DNA of 64,000 bases from Panorpa germanica. Taxonomy: Eukaryota > Arthropoda > Insecta > Mecoptera > Panorpidae. The position numbers and the translations under genes are program-made. Positions 26,601 through 39,894 of the stretch are shown piece after piece. Location: positions 14,117,740 to 14,181,739 of the forward strand of contig OY783215.1 in the NCBI GenBank assembly GCA_963678705.1. The letters run 5' to 3'. The notes under the pieces were generated by a model, which did no database searches, had not been told where the DNA came from, and worked only from the letters and a program-made list of their open reading frames with translations. Each line of letters opens with the position of its first letter. Positions within the stretch are counted from its first letter, which is position 1.

Positions 26601-29600
26601 AAAAGCTCAGTAGATATTCACACCAGTTAGTTAAGTTTCAAACCATTGAAGGTTTCTTCATTATTTACGCAACTTGAATTATATCGAAGATTCCATCCCT
26701 AAACATATATGATTTGTTGTATTATAGTTGGGATCTTTGCTACCAATTTCAACCCCAACCCCATTGACAACAACTGTACCCCCACCGAGACCGCCAGCTA
26801 ATCTTCAAGCTTCAAACCTAGTCAATGCAGGGGATGGTCCTAAGGTAAAACAGTTTCCTTTATTATAAATATAAACCATTATTCATTATTTAGATAAAAA
26901 TATAGATTTTATTTTTATCCTTGAAGAACATTCATACAATTTTAATAACATTTCATTTATTTATTTATATACTACATTCAAAATACATTTTCTGACTTTA
27001 AGTTGATCATATTTTTTTGATTTTTATTCATTCGTTATTCATCATTATCTACAATTGCATGTAGATGGCGTTAATGTAGATTAATGGTTCATTTTCTTGC
27101 TGCTAGTCACCAAATGATGACGCTGATACGGAGGAATACAACCATAAGGTCAGAAATGTTATTATGAATATAATATATATTTCTTAATTTATGTGTCCTT
27201 CATTAATTTTTAAATAACTTATTTGAATATCTTTATTTTATTGCTGCGTTTACAGTGGTTCCCTAAAATGGTGAGTTTTATTAATTACTTTCATATTTTA
27301 ATGATTTTAGCCACGAAATTAATTCAATTTATCCTTCCACATTACAATTGGCGTGTCTATTTTATTAAATATCTAAATATTGACGGAGATATAGCAATTA
27401 AAAGTGTGAATTGTAGTTTTAGCGCTAGAAATGGTAGGCCATATTTTTATGACGTGAAATGCATTTTAACGTCAGTTATTTGTTGAGTAGGTCAGTGCTG
27501 TGGTAATGTTTTGTAGCTGTTGGTAGTCAAATAATCAAGTCATATCAAAGAATAATAATAATTTTTTATTTTATTTAACCCTGCTAAGGCATACATAATA
27601 TTGAAATTTTATTGTTCCTTGAAATAGCTGTAAATAATATTTGATACTTTGATATATAAATACATACAGCAGAGATTTATGAGCTGTAAGGTTGGTAACC
27701 TTACACAAGGATTGTGATGTCACATGCACTTGGAATGTGTACAACGTTGAATCCCTTTAATAATTAAAGCGACAAAATGACTTTTTTAATTGTTAATATC
27801 TCCTAACATATAAGGAGTTATTAAAAAATAATTGGACATTTGAGGTTCTAGTAACCCACTTTATCAATATATAGTACACTTTTATAGAAATTAAGACTTA
27901 GGACACAAGCCCATTGCATTGACTGATCTTTTATAATTTATGTTTCTTTATATAAATTAAAGATTTTTACATTTGTATTATATTTTGTACTTCGTCAATA
28001 AGTCGGTAAAGTTGTTATCTTCTCCACCCAACAGAAGGGTTGAATAATTCACCTTATTTATTTTTTAAATATGCATTGGGCCTACATTCTTGACATATTT
28101 CAAAACCAAAAAGCTCCTGAAACAAGAATGTTACTGGAATTTAAGGTTTATTCTATAAATTCCTTTGTAAAATTTCAAACATACTCTTTTTTAACTTATA
28201 TAAAAATTTTAAAGCTTCAAAGATGAGCTTTTACTTTTATATGAGCTTTGTTTAATATATCTACACGTCGGGATAAAGCTGTAGTGTAGTACTTACAATA
28301 ATTGATTCAATCTTATGAAAATGATTTCGCTAAGATCATTTCCGTGTACAGAAGTTAGACCACCCATTGATCGAAAACGAGTTTGTCGTGTATACGTATA
28401 TCAGAGTAAATATAAACTAACGATGTCGGCGATATAAAATATGTGTGACGTCATAAATCCATTAAGACCACTAAAACAACGGTCCAGCAGTGAAGCACTT
28501 AAAGACACAGCATAGCGTACAGTGCGGTGGACACATGTTGATAACACTCGAACTTTTCTCATGTTAGATTTGTGATATTCAATTACTCTACTACAGGTGT
28601 ATGGCACCTTCATTTAGTGTCAAATCATGATGTATCATCTATGAACTAAAATTATTCGGCGACTCAACATAAGAAGGGTACACTTGAAGAACCGCTTTTA
28701 GCGACACCATTTATTGATGAACTAAAATTAATTTTTAGAAGATACAGAATTAATCTATCTTCTTATATTTAGTATTAAAACTAAAATCAGTTCATAGAGA
28801 GATGTTTTAATCTTACCATTTGTTACCAAACAAAAATGTTTCATAAAATGAGATTTTTTTTTTTTTTTTTGTTGAATAAGTCATCATTTATTCTAGCAAA
28901 TCATATTACATATTTTGAAATAGAAAAACATTTTTATACCGTTGGTATGTTTCATTTAAAATGCTCTTTTGTACAATTTAAATTAATCCAGCTTTCAAAA
29001 TCATTCTATAAACGGATTTAAAAATAATACCATGACACAAACAAGTTTATTATTTGACGCATGGTATTTATATGTATACGCAGGCCCGGATTTGAGGCTA
29101 CTGCCCCGGGACCTCCAAAAGAGAGGGGCCCCACAATAGAGATAAAAGCAATACATTTTTGAAAGACTTGACCTTTCTTTTATTCGGAAATAGTTAGGGG
29201 TCTCCGCTTCTTCGTTGCCCCAGGGCCTTCACACCTCTAAATTCGGCACTGTGTATACGTACCTACTAGATTAATGTCACAAGGTTTTTCAGCGTTTGTA
29301 TTGATTACGCTGTAAACGTAACAAATGCCACTGGCTTACCATACCTGGACAATTAAAAATAACTGTTAAAATTGATGAGGAATATTTTATATGATAAACC
29401 TTATCTTTCACCTTAAAATGTTTTAGATCATTGGAAATTTGTCACAAAAATCATCCATTTATTGGTAGAAAATCCCTAGGGCTTAGTAAGGGGGACTAAG
29501 GAATCATTTGGAACAGACTACGTCCAACCGCCGAATGTACACTGCATAGTGTATTGCAGTTAGTTCGTATTAGCCACTTTATCATAAGAACAAGCTTCTA

Positions 29601-32600
29601 CTTTAATGTTTATCAATATGCCATAGTGTTAACAAAGATAAAAGTACATATTCTGTTCTATTTTTCTATTTCCCCGGTTCTCTGTCCATGATCGCTTGCA
29701 ACAATCTTAAAAAAAGGATCGGTAAAGTAAGCACAGTCGGGCGCAGTCTGTTTCAGTGTGAAAGAATCCTTGTATGTAGTATACATATAATAATATTATT
29801 TCTCCTTTGTTTATCAGACCCATTGCCTGATAAAAGTAACAGATAATCAAAACAATACAAAACTAATTTATGTAAGTAAGGGTAATAGGCTGTCATAACA
29901 AAACAAGCTGAAAATAAACGATACTCTGTCTTTGATAGACTCATCCTCAACACATGACCGCCCCCCTCCTTCTTTCCTCTTCAAATCTAGTCTGTTGGGG
30001 ACAGCTTTTACGTGCCGGTGCGCCAATCACGCCCTATTTGTTTTCCTTCTCGAAATCAGTTAATTAGGTTTCGATGGTAGTGACATCGGCAACAGGGGAG
30101 GGTGGTGAGAGGGTAGAGAAGTTGAGGGAGGGACAAAAACAATTTTCGAGTGTTTTACTAATTAGATAAATTTAGTTATATATCCTTTTTGTTATTTTCA
30201 ACGGAATTGTATTAAAATATTTGATTGTGAAATTTTAAACGTAAATATTTTTAATTAAATTGTTTGGAGTATCAATTACTGTCAATATTTAATCAAATTT
30301 TAAATGTTCAAGTACCTACTGGATGATTTACTTCTTTATTTCAATGTTTATATAAAATATTATTACGTTCCATTGAAGAAGAATGTTTTTTTAATCAATT
30401 TTTAATTTCATTTTTTTAATTCTCTGTAGATAAATAATTTGTTGCTAACAGAGATGATGATGTAATACAGGCCCGCATTTGAGGCAGGGCAGGCGAGGCT
30501 ACTGCCCTGGGGCCTCCACAATAGAGATAAAACCACATAATTTTTTAAAGACTTGACGGAAAGAAATTGTTCCTTTTAATCGGTAAATAATTAGGGGCCT
30601 CCGCTCCTTCGTTGCCTCAGTGCCTCCACACCTCTAAATCCGGTACTGAAGCAATATCTCAGGGTGCTTAAGAAAAGAAGATGGTAATCAAGTCAATCAT
30701 GAGTGGATACGGCACTGCCTAAATAAAACAATTCTATGTACTAGAAATCTAATGGAATTTTTGACAAATTTACACTGGTGAAATATTTTGCGGACACCCA
30801 TGCGTTAATCTTAGTTTTAATGTCATTTTTTTTACAGTTTACAACGCGTTGGTATTTACCCTTCCAATACAATGACTTTGTAGTTTGTGCAAGTGTTATA
30901 AAATATAAATTTAATAGATTCTACTAAACCTAACAATAATAAAATCTACCATAAAACTTGTTATAAAAGTAATTAATCGTTCGTGACGTCAGCAAACTAA
31001 TTAAACATTTATGTATAATATTTGTAGCTCTCATTCTAACATCAAATAAAATTAACAAGGTTAGAATTAAGCTGTTAATTAATACGTGTAAGTTATCGAC
31101 CCCAATTACAGAGCTGTATTAGGTACAAATAATAAATGAACGTTTCACCTTCATTAACCTTCTCGTTAACTGATACTTAAATCTACAACAAATCAAATAA
31201 CCTACTTTATGTTTCAAATAACTTACTTTATCCAAGCTACTTTTGCAGAAAAATGTGAAAGTTCTAAACGATATTATCTCTAATTGCTGTCATCAAGATT
31301 TCTCAAGTTTTTCTTCGTTTTCATTTTCTTTCTTTAACATAAGACATATTCAAGACCATATTCAAATGCTGCTAATGATATTTTTTTTATGTCATCATTT
31401 TCTTTGTGCCAATTATTTTGCATAGAAATCAAAAAGCTCGTCATTCATTTTTTTAATAACATAAAAGCTTTCACTCTTCAGTATTTGTTAAAGCTCAGCA
31501 CAAATTATAAGGTATATATCGATATATAGAAAAAAGCTAAGTCAATCATCATCTGCACAGTGTGGTAAAGTTAACGCATCTAAGATATCTTTAAACGATG
31601 AAAACAACCAGCGCCAAAGAGTGGATATTTTTCACTAATGTTAATTGCATGGAATGGGAAGGGTCGTAAACTAGTGCCTGGAATAGAACTATTTATTAGT
31701 TTAGATCAAAATATGTTTAGCAAGAATAATAATGTTTCTTAGTTAGTTCTAATGATTATTTTGTTTTACTACATGTTTAGTTTGCAACTTTGATAATAAT
31801 CTTCAAAAGTAATTGATCACTACAAAACATTCAAGCCATACTTCAATAACTAAAAACGTCATTTCTGTACAATTCTAGAATCCATTCATCATCGTGTTCT
31901 TATCAGACAACAGTTCAACATTTAAATTGATATAAAATTATAGGTAATGTATTTTTAGAGCACTATTCAGGCCAGGCAACCCTCCTTTATAAAGATTTTA
32001 TAAAATCACTTTGTCGTATTCCTGTTTTATATTTTATATTTAATTGATCTTGATAAAAACTTGTATAATTATTATTATTGAGTTTTACAAACAGGAAATT
32101 TTGCAAAGCTTATTTATTTACGAAATAGCTAATATACCGGTATATAAATACAATGCTACTTCGGGCTACGAATTAATTTCGTTCGTAACTCGAAATGTTC
32201 GCAAACCGAAACAATTTGTCCAGTGTATGTCTTGGATGAATTTACTCGTTACTATTCTTCACGTGAAAAATCCTCTAATGGCAAAAGTTGTCGGTAAAAA
32301 GTTTAAAAATGGATGTTTATAGAAATAGTTAGAAACCAGTGATGTGACATAAGTTGCATGTATACTTTTTAATGTAAAATATCCTTAACTCTGTTTACCG
32401 AGAATATTTTAAGTAGGTATATAACCCATAACATGGTGCAAAACTGAATTATTAATACCTAGAATGCTGGAAGCTCCTTAAGACACAGACATGGTAGTAA
32501 AACATCTTATCTCCCGAAGAACCAGGAAGAGGATGTCATGCGCTGATGCGTTTTCTCTAAAGACAGTAAATCCGCCTCCTCTTCAGATGTTACATTTCAC

Positions 32601-34040
32601 CGTAAAGAAAAACTCAAGAGTTTATATGTCCTCGAGATGGTGCATTAGTGCAGAATAAGTAGTAAAAAAAGGATGTTACAGTTGATGTTAACGATAACGA
32701 TACCGTTAACGTAAGCGTTAGCGTTAGGTCAGATCTTGAATGTTGAGTTTCAACAACCCTTCCCTGTAACGAGAATGACACGTCAGCAATTCACCGTCTT
32801 GATCTATTTTTAGATGATAATCCAAATAGAACGAACGACCTCGATTAGTTTGTAGTGCAAGATTGGCAGATGACAGCATCAGCGATGATTCAAGCACTGT
32901 AAACACTTGAAGTTACTGAGTTAGGGTTTTAATTATTGGAAACGAATTAAAGTCTCTTTTTTAACATTAGGCTTTCTTTTTAGTACTGCTGTTATGTTGC
33001 TCTTGAAAAGAAATCATCACGCTTTAAGTCAGCTATAATACCTTGACTTTTGATATTCTGTGTATTTAATAATGCTTTACTACTTTATCAAAATTAATTT
33101 AAATATCGTAAATTTAAGGAGGTACAAGACCTTTTCGTAAATGATTAAAATGTCGTCATATTTGGAGGGTCGATAAAAATAGTGAAAACACATGCTGCCT
33201 CAACATTTTAGTGACCTAGGGTTCATACTCTTCTTTCTAGAAACGATTAAAAATAGCTATACGAATTTCTATACATATCATAAGTTTTAGTTTAAGTTCA
33301 CCATGTATTATAATACTTTAAACTATGAAAAATGGTAACACGGGTTTCAAAAACAGCGCGTATATAAAAAATCTATTTTGAAACTATTAAAAAAAGAAAA
33401 TGAACACCAGGATGCTTATTTTCGAAAATACTTAAATAAAACCAGAAAATGTTGTCATATTTATTATTACTTATTCAAAATATTTAGTTAATATAAATTT
33501 AATATCACTAATAGTTATTTTTTAATTATTAAACTATTTTTTTTTTATATATAGTTTCTCGGGCTTCCTAGGCACGTAGCCTTTTATCGCCCCTAATATT
33601 GTTCTGCTTCTTCTTATACGTTATATCCAGACATTTATTAAACTATTACATGCATCAAAAAGTAAAGCAAAAATGCGGTACGTCCTGTACCTCCTTAAAC
33701 ATAAAACTTCATATAGTTGTAATAACACCAACAAAACTTTTTTGAATTGTATTTACTTCACGTGCCGATGCTTGACGTGTTGTCCTTTACTCAGTGGGTA
33801 AGGTGAGTGGTGAGGGGGAGGTTGTGTTAATTATAATTTATTAAAATATCAAAAAGTTGAACAACCTGTCATTATCACCACGTTGCATGTCAACCTGGCG
33901 TTAAAACAAACATACAAAAATACAAACGAGCTGAAAGTATAAATGTAACGTAATGAGCTTACTTTTGAACAAGTTACAACGTATATAACAATGCTTATTA
34001 CATGGAGCTTTATAAATTGAAAGACACAGATACATGATAT

Positions 34041-34112
<72 letters not shown>

Positions 34113-37100
34113 GATATAAGGAATTTAAATGGAATGACTGTTAGAAATGTTAGCGCCATGTTATTGCAGCAAGCTTGCTTCTGTAGAGTACAGAACATGG
34201 CTGTACTCGAGTGACAAGCCTTCTTGACAATGAGTCTCTGGAATGTCGTGACAAGGTTCCATTACCTGTCGACATGTTTGTGTAAAATGTCTTCAATATT
34301 CTCTGTCGAAGTTTTGAACGATTCCGACTAACATTCCGAGCTTGCCATGCTGTTCCGCTCTATTTAATTGACACATTTGCTGCAAACGCATAGTTCTGGA
34401 ATATGGAACAAGAATTTAAGCAATTCTTGTGATTTTCTACTAATAGAAATTGTGTCCTCATTTTTTCAATTGTTGATTGAAATTGATATTAATAAATGTG
34501 TATTGGCGTGTCTATTTTATTAAATAATTAAATATTGACGGAGATATAGCAATTAAAAGTTTGAATTGTAGTTTTAGCGCTAGAAATGGTCGGCCATATT
34601 TGTATGACGTGTAATGCATTTAAACGTCAGTTATTTGTTGAGCAGGTTAGTGCTGTGGTAATGTTTTGTACCTGTTGGTAGTCAAATAATCAAATCAAAT
34701 CAAAGAATAATAAGTTTTTATTTTATATTGAAATTTTATTATTCCTTAAAATAGCTGTAAATAATATTTGATATTTTGATATATAAATACATATTGCAGA
34801 GATTTATGATCTGTAAAGTTGGTAACCTTACACAAGGATTGTGATGTCACATGCATTTGGAATGTATACAACGTTGAATCTCTTTAATAATTAAAGAGAC
34901 AAAATGACTTTTTTAATTGTTAATATCTCTTAACATATAAGGAGTTATTAAAAAATAATTGAACATTTGAGGTTCTAGTAACCCACTTTATCAATATATA
35001 GTACACTTTTGTAGAAATTAAGACATAGGACACAAGCCCATTATCAAAATACTATTTTATACACACCTGTTTATTAGAACGTCGTGGAACGGCTGGAAAA
35101 TTTAAAACAGATTACTGGCGAATTATCCAGAATATATATATATTTCTAAATGCAGTTACTATCTTCTGTGAGCGTTCAATGTAGCAAACATCTTTATTAA
35201 CGATGCGTCTAGCTTAGACAATAGACAGACGTTAACTGAACTAAACGAGTAAAGGTAAAAGAAAGAAATTGTTTATGAAGCACCCCAACGTCTTCAAGTT
35301 GACTTAATTCTCATAATTAATGGTTTACGTAACAAACACTTCTGTGGATAATTAAGTGCTAATTGAATTTAATTACAATTATAAAACCAAGATTAATTAC
35401 GCCCGCAGATCAACAGTACTAATTCATTATGCAAACGTGCTAATCGTTGAGGGCCATTCGTTGATACATTTTACATTTTTAATTTCATTAAATACTAATT
35501 CTTGAGCAAATAAAATAAAAAATAAGTTTTTGTTTAGAATATATTAAAAGTTTTATAAAGGGATTAGAAAATCTGGACGTGCTTTACTAATTTAAAAGAA
35601 ACCTTCATTAGCATTCATTTAGCGATTTTGTAACTATAGTACTTTCTTAATTTTAAGAAGTTAGTGTTTTTAAGCATTAAGCATAATCATTTCCAGTTAG
35701 TATTTGGTTTGCGTCTTGTCTTTTTGGTACTGAGGTCAATCGAGTTTCTCGTTGACACCTTAGAATGTTTAGAACATATATTTCTAATCTAAAATGCTAA
35801 TGACAATACTATATTAAAGTCACTGAATATAATGCTACCTGCACATTTTGTTTGTATAAATTTGTACATCACGTTCGTTTGTTATTCACCACAAACAAGT
35901 TAATTAAAACGCCTGCAACATTGCAACCAGACTAACAGGGTATCTACTATTTAAATATTTTTAAAATTTTATTTTTAACTTTGCTCAATCCAATAAACTT
36001 TCCATCAATATTCAATTCAAAACTTTTAACTAGTACAAAGTTGTTAGTACAACGCCTGTATTCCCACTTTTAACAGCAGTGTATAAATAATTGCGAAAAA
36101 AGATAAAAAAAATATAAAATGGTACTTGTAACGTGATCTTTAAATCGTATCGCATATCAATACATTTTTTTTTTTTGTGTTTTTCTCTCATTTTGAATAA
36201 AAGTTTCTTTTTAATGATTTTTCTTAACTTTTATGACGGAAAGTTTTTAAATTATCTATTTATAAGATTGTGTTTCTTCTGTTGGCGAATTTACTTTCAT
36301 AAGTTGTGACTAGATATTGAATGTAAGTTGAAAACGTAAAGAAAGAAGTATCACTTTTACAAAATACAAAAGTATAACAATTCGCGTTCTTGCGTTTTAG
36401 AAAAGAGGTCGAATAAAAGAGGTTAATTTCTCCAAGATAGATACCAAATAATGAAAATCTTAAGTGTATTGAAGGCTCGAAGCAATATAAGTAAAACATT
36501 CTATAAATTTTAACAAAATCTGAAATTTGAAATGTGTGTAGTCATGATCCTTTGGAGCCCGAGTTAATCGTCCACTTCTAATGCCTTTACATAAATTCGA
36601 ATCTCTATATTTTCCGTTATCAGTTTTGCTCTCCTAGTTGTAATTTTATGTTAATGATATTCTTGTCAGGGGTGCTTTAGAGACACGTTTTATATTATAC
36701 ACATGTTTGCTAATAATTGTTATTATTAGCCAGTGCGCACACTAAAGCAAAGCTCTTTTTAAAACAGACCCTACAGACAGCCTTGCCTTCAGTGTGTATC
36801 CAACTTACAGTTACACAAAAAAAACCGTTCAAAATCAGCAACTGATTGTTTTTAAATTTTTCTATTATTTTTCAAACATTTCAACACCTACACAATGTTA
36901 TTGCCAATATGAAATATTATGTGAAAATTTAGAACACGTTTTACAATCTCATTTTAAATCTACGTGACATTTCTTATAGCTTGATAACATGGTTCCACCC
37001 AGCCCCTGATTTTCCTCATTTATGTATACATTATCGCTGTGTAAATATTGTTATCCTCCCCTCCCACTCTTTTATTTAATTTAAGTCCAATAAGGAAACT

Positions 37101-39831
37101 GATGACAATTTTAACAGTTTTTTTTTTATAATTTACATAAATTTGTTTAATTGTAAATTGTAAATTTTTTTCTCATTCTGCGAACGTCTATGTTTATGAT
37201 ACAAGCATTTTCCACGAAAATTAAATGATATTTCAGCACTCAGTACTTTTCTTTGCACATATTCTCTTTATAAGATTTTCACATTAATATTAATTTCTTC
37301 TTATTACATTTTTATTTATGTTTGTTATACATATACATTTAAAAAGCTTCCATATAAAAAAAAAATTTCTTCAAAAGAAAATTGAAAACAAGAAAAAAAA
37401 TGAAAAGATTTAACGTCAGGAAAGTGTATACGAAAAGCCGGAAACATCAGAAAACGCTACAGACAAATATATGACCGGCCGAATATGTTAAATTAATGTA
37501 TTCGTAGGATTTGAAAGCGTTCAACTAAACAACAAAAGCTGCAAACATCTAATGGAAATAAATGGGGGTATATTTAACGAGTATGAGGGTGGGGGGATGG
37601 TGGAATTTAAGCAATTAGAATGTATGTTCTATTCTGCAGTGGTACGTTACTCCGCGGCGTTTATTGTGGCTTTATCACGAGTATTGACCAGGTTATATGT
37701 TGAAATTCATCCACACTTTGCTATATTCTTGGGGATAAAGTCCAGCAAGTATTGTAACATGTAGTTTTTGGCTGCTAACACCTATCACCAACGCTTCCTA
37801 CAATCTTCACGCATTTATGGTGCCGTGGCTTAATATACGTGACGACACCGCTGCCTCATAAGTGTGCTTCATTATGAGAGGATATTATCAAATTAATTCT
37901 AACAATAATCAGCTTTTAATGTAAAATATAATAAATCTTTTTCCCCAATTTATTCTAAGTAATTCCTTCAGGGCTTATTCTAACTTACAATTTCCAAAAC
38001 TCTTATGTGGGGGTTACACGAATATTAATGTACAACTACCCTTATTTATGAACAGAGGCGGCCTTAGGGAGTGGCAAGCAGGGCAACCGCCCGGGGCCTC
38101 GCTCTACACTACATTACAATATAAACAACAATACATTACTATATATGTATTTGAATCTCGCGCCTCGCTCTTTAGGAATCCCATTAGAATCACTGCGTAT
38201 ATCTTTTAAGGCTTTCATGTACCTTAGTTTATCATCATATTATAACACTTCAAATATAGTTTTATTTCTCGTCAGTTATCATCAAAAATACTTACTTACA
38301 ATTTACAAATTATACAAAAAACAAGTGCCTCGCAAAGATCTACTGCCTGGGGCCTCGCAAAGATCTACTGGTTGGGGCCTCGCAATGGCTAAGGCCGCCC
38401 CTGTATATGAATACACTTATGAATCTTATGACAAGTATATATAAGGTTCAATTCACAATGATTTTCGTTTCATTCCACATAACAAATAGCATAAAGAAAT
38501 TCGTCGTCCATTCATGTAGAAAACACTATTGTGCGTTGAAGATAACTGAAAAATGGTTTGTGTGCACTGATATTTGGTGCTGAGGTCAAATTTATATTAC
38601 TAACGACGCATGCACATCAACTAAACTCAAATTAAACGTAAATTCAATATGAAAACATTGAGTGGGAATGAATCAACATATCTCAAAACAATGTGTTTAC
38701 GAATTCATGGTTTTAGCAATTCAGTGATGATAATACGCAATATTCTATCCACCCCTATTTCCGCGTTCCTTTGTTAATCCCTTATCATCCAGTTAATACA
38801 TATCCAATAACCTCCAAATATTTTTTCAATATCAATTATTAAATTCCGCGCATCGTTACCCGTTTGTTAAATTTGATAAATGTTGCTTTATAAATGATTA
38901 ATTTATTTCACATTCTAAACTTTCGTCCACAGCTCCGTATGGCAGCCCTGAACGAGCCCTACACCGGGGATATGCACGGGGTCAGGGGGGCCGACTACGC
39001 CTGCTACAGGGAAGCTCGTCGTGCTGGTTTGAGAGGAACTTTCAGAGCTTTCATCTCATCCAGAGTTCAAAACATTGATTCCATTGTTCGCTTCGTTGAT
39101 CGGAACTTACCGGTTGTCAACACACGAGGAGATATTCTGTTCAATTCTTGGGCAGAGATGTTCAATGGACAAGGAGGATACTTTGCTCAAGCTCCAAGGA
39201 TCTACAGCTTCAGCGGGAAAAATATCCTCACGGATTTGGGATGGTAAGTGACGAGATTATAAATAAATGTTAGAATGTTAATATTTGCACAATGTTAAAA
39301 ATATCCACACGCCGTTATTGGAAATACAAAACGTTTACAAGCTACATCTATTTAACAAAACATAACGCTAACTTGTAAAATTGATGAGTAACTTTGAATA
39401 AATAAAAGAATATGAAAACTATGAGTACAATATTTAAAAACTAGAAACAGAACTACATATGTAGATTTAGTGTGGCCAATTTTCAGCCAGTCCTATTCGT
39501 ATTACTTCGACTGTACATGGAATTGTTGCACGTGTAGGTGCTTATTAGCTATGATCTCCATACTGAATTAATCACATTAAATTAAATTTAGCAGCTACAT
39601 TGCACTTTGCAGCAAATGACAATCAAACCGAACTGGTGAACTCGGAAAGGTACTTTGACGGCGGAAACAGGGCCGAGGACGAGTAGGAGGGAAGGAACAG
39701 TAACGGATATCATTTACTGTTAACTAGTTAATCAATCATACATTTTAATTGGATTACAGAATTAACTGTTCACTGACGTTTCGGTAATCAACTTTATCTT
39801 CATCAATAATGTTAGTCATCTACAGTATTAT

Positions 39832-39894
<63 letters not shown>

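Larger units (their letters stand above)
27271..38932 (+). other. Largest Mp intron, 11.7 kb
   Basis: It separates the hinge microexon from endostatin. Recognised contents are MITE copies at 27348-27912 and 34451-35039, three small hAT elements, the dispersed repeat at 33540-33632, a (TA)n run, and a GTTAACG-type repeat at 32688-32730. Less AT-rich patches at 29690-30130 and 34110-34440 have no recognised function. No exon of this or another gene was recognised. Confidence 0.6.

Noticed and set aside
27223..27486. 87-codon + strand frame
   Set aside because: It runs from an intron through the microexon into a MITE; not a protein.
34010..34198. Ile/Tyr repeat frame
   Set aside because: Translation of a (TA)n microsatellite.
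38145..38444. 99-codon frame on the + strand
   Set aside because: It lies mostly within the 351-bp hAT MITE.
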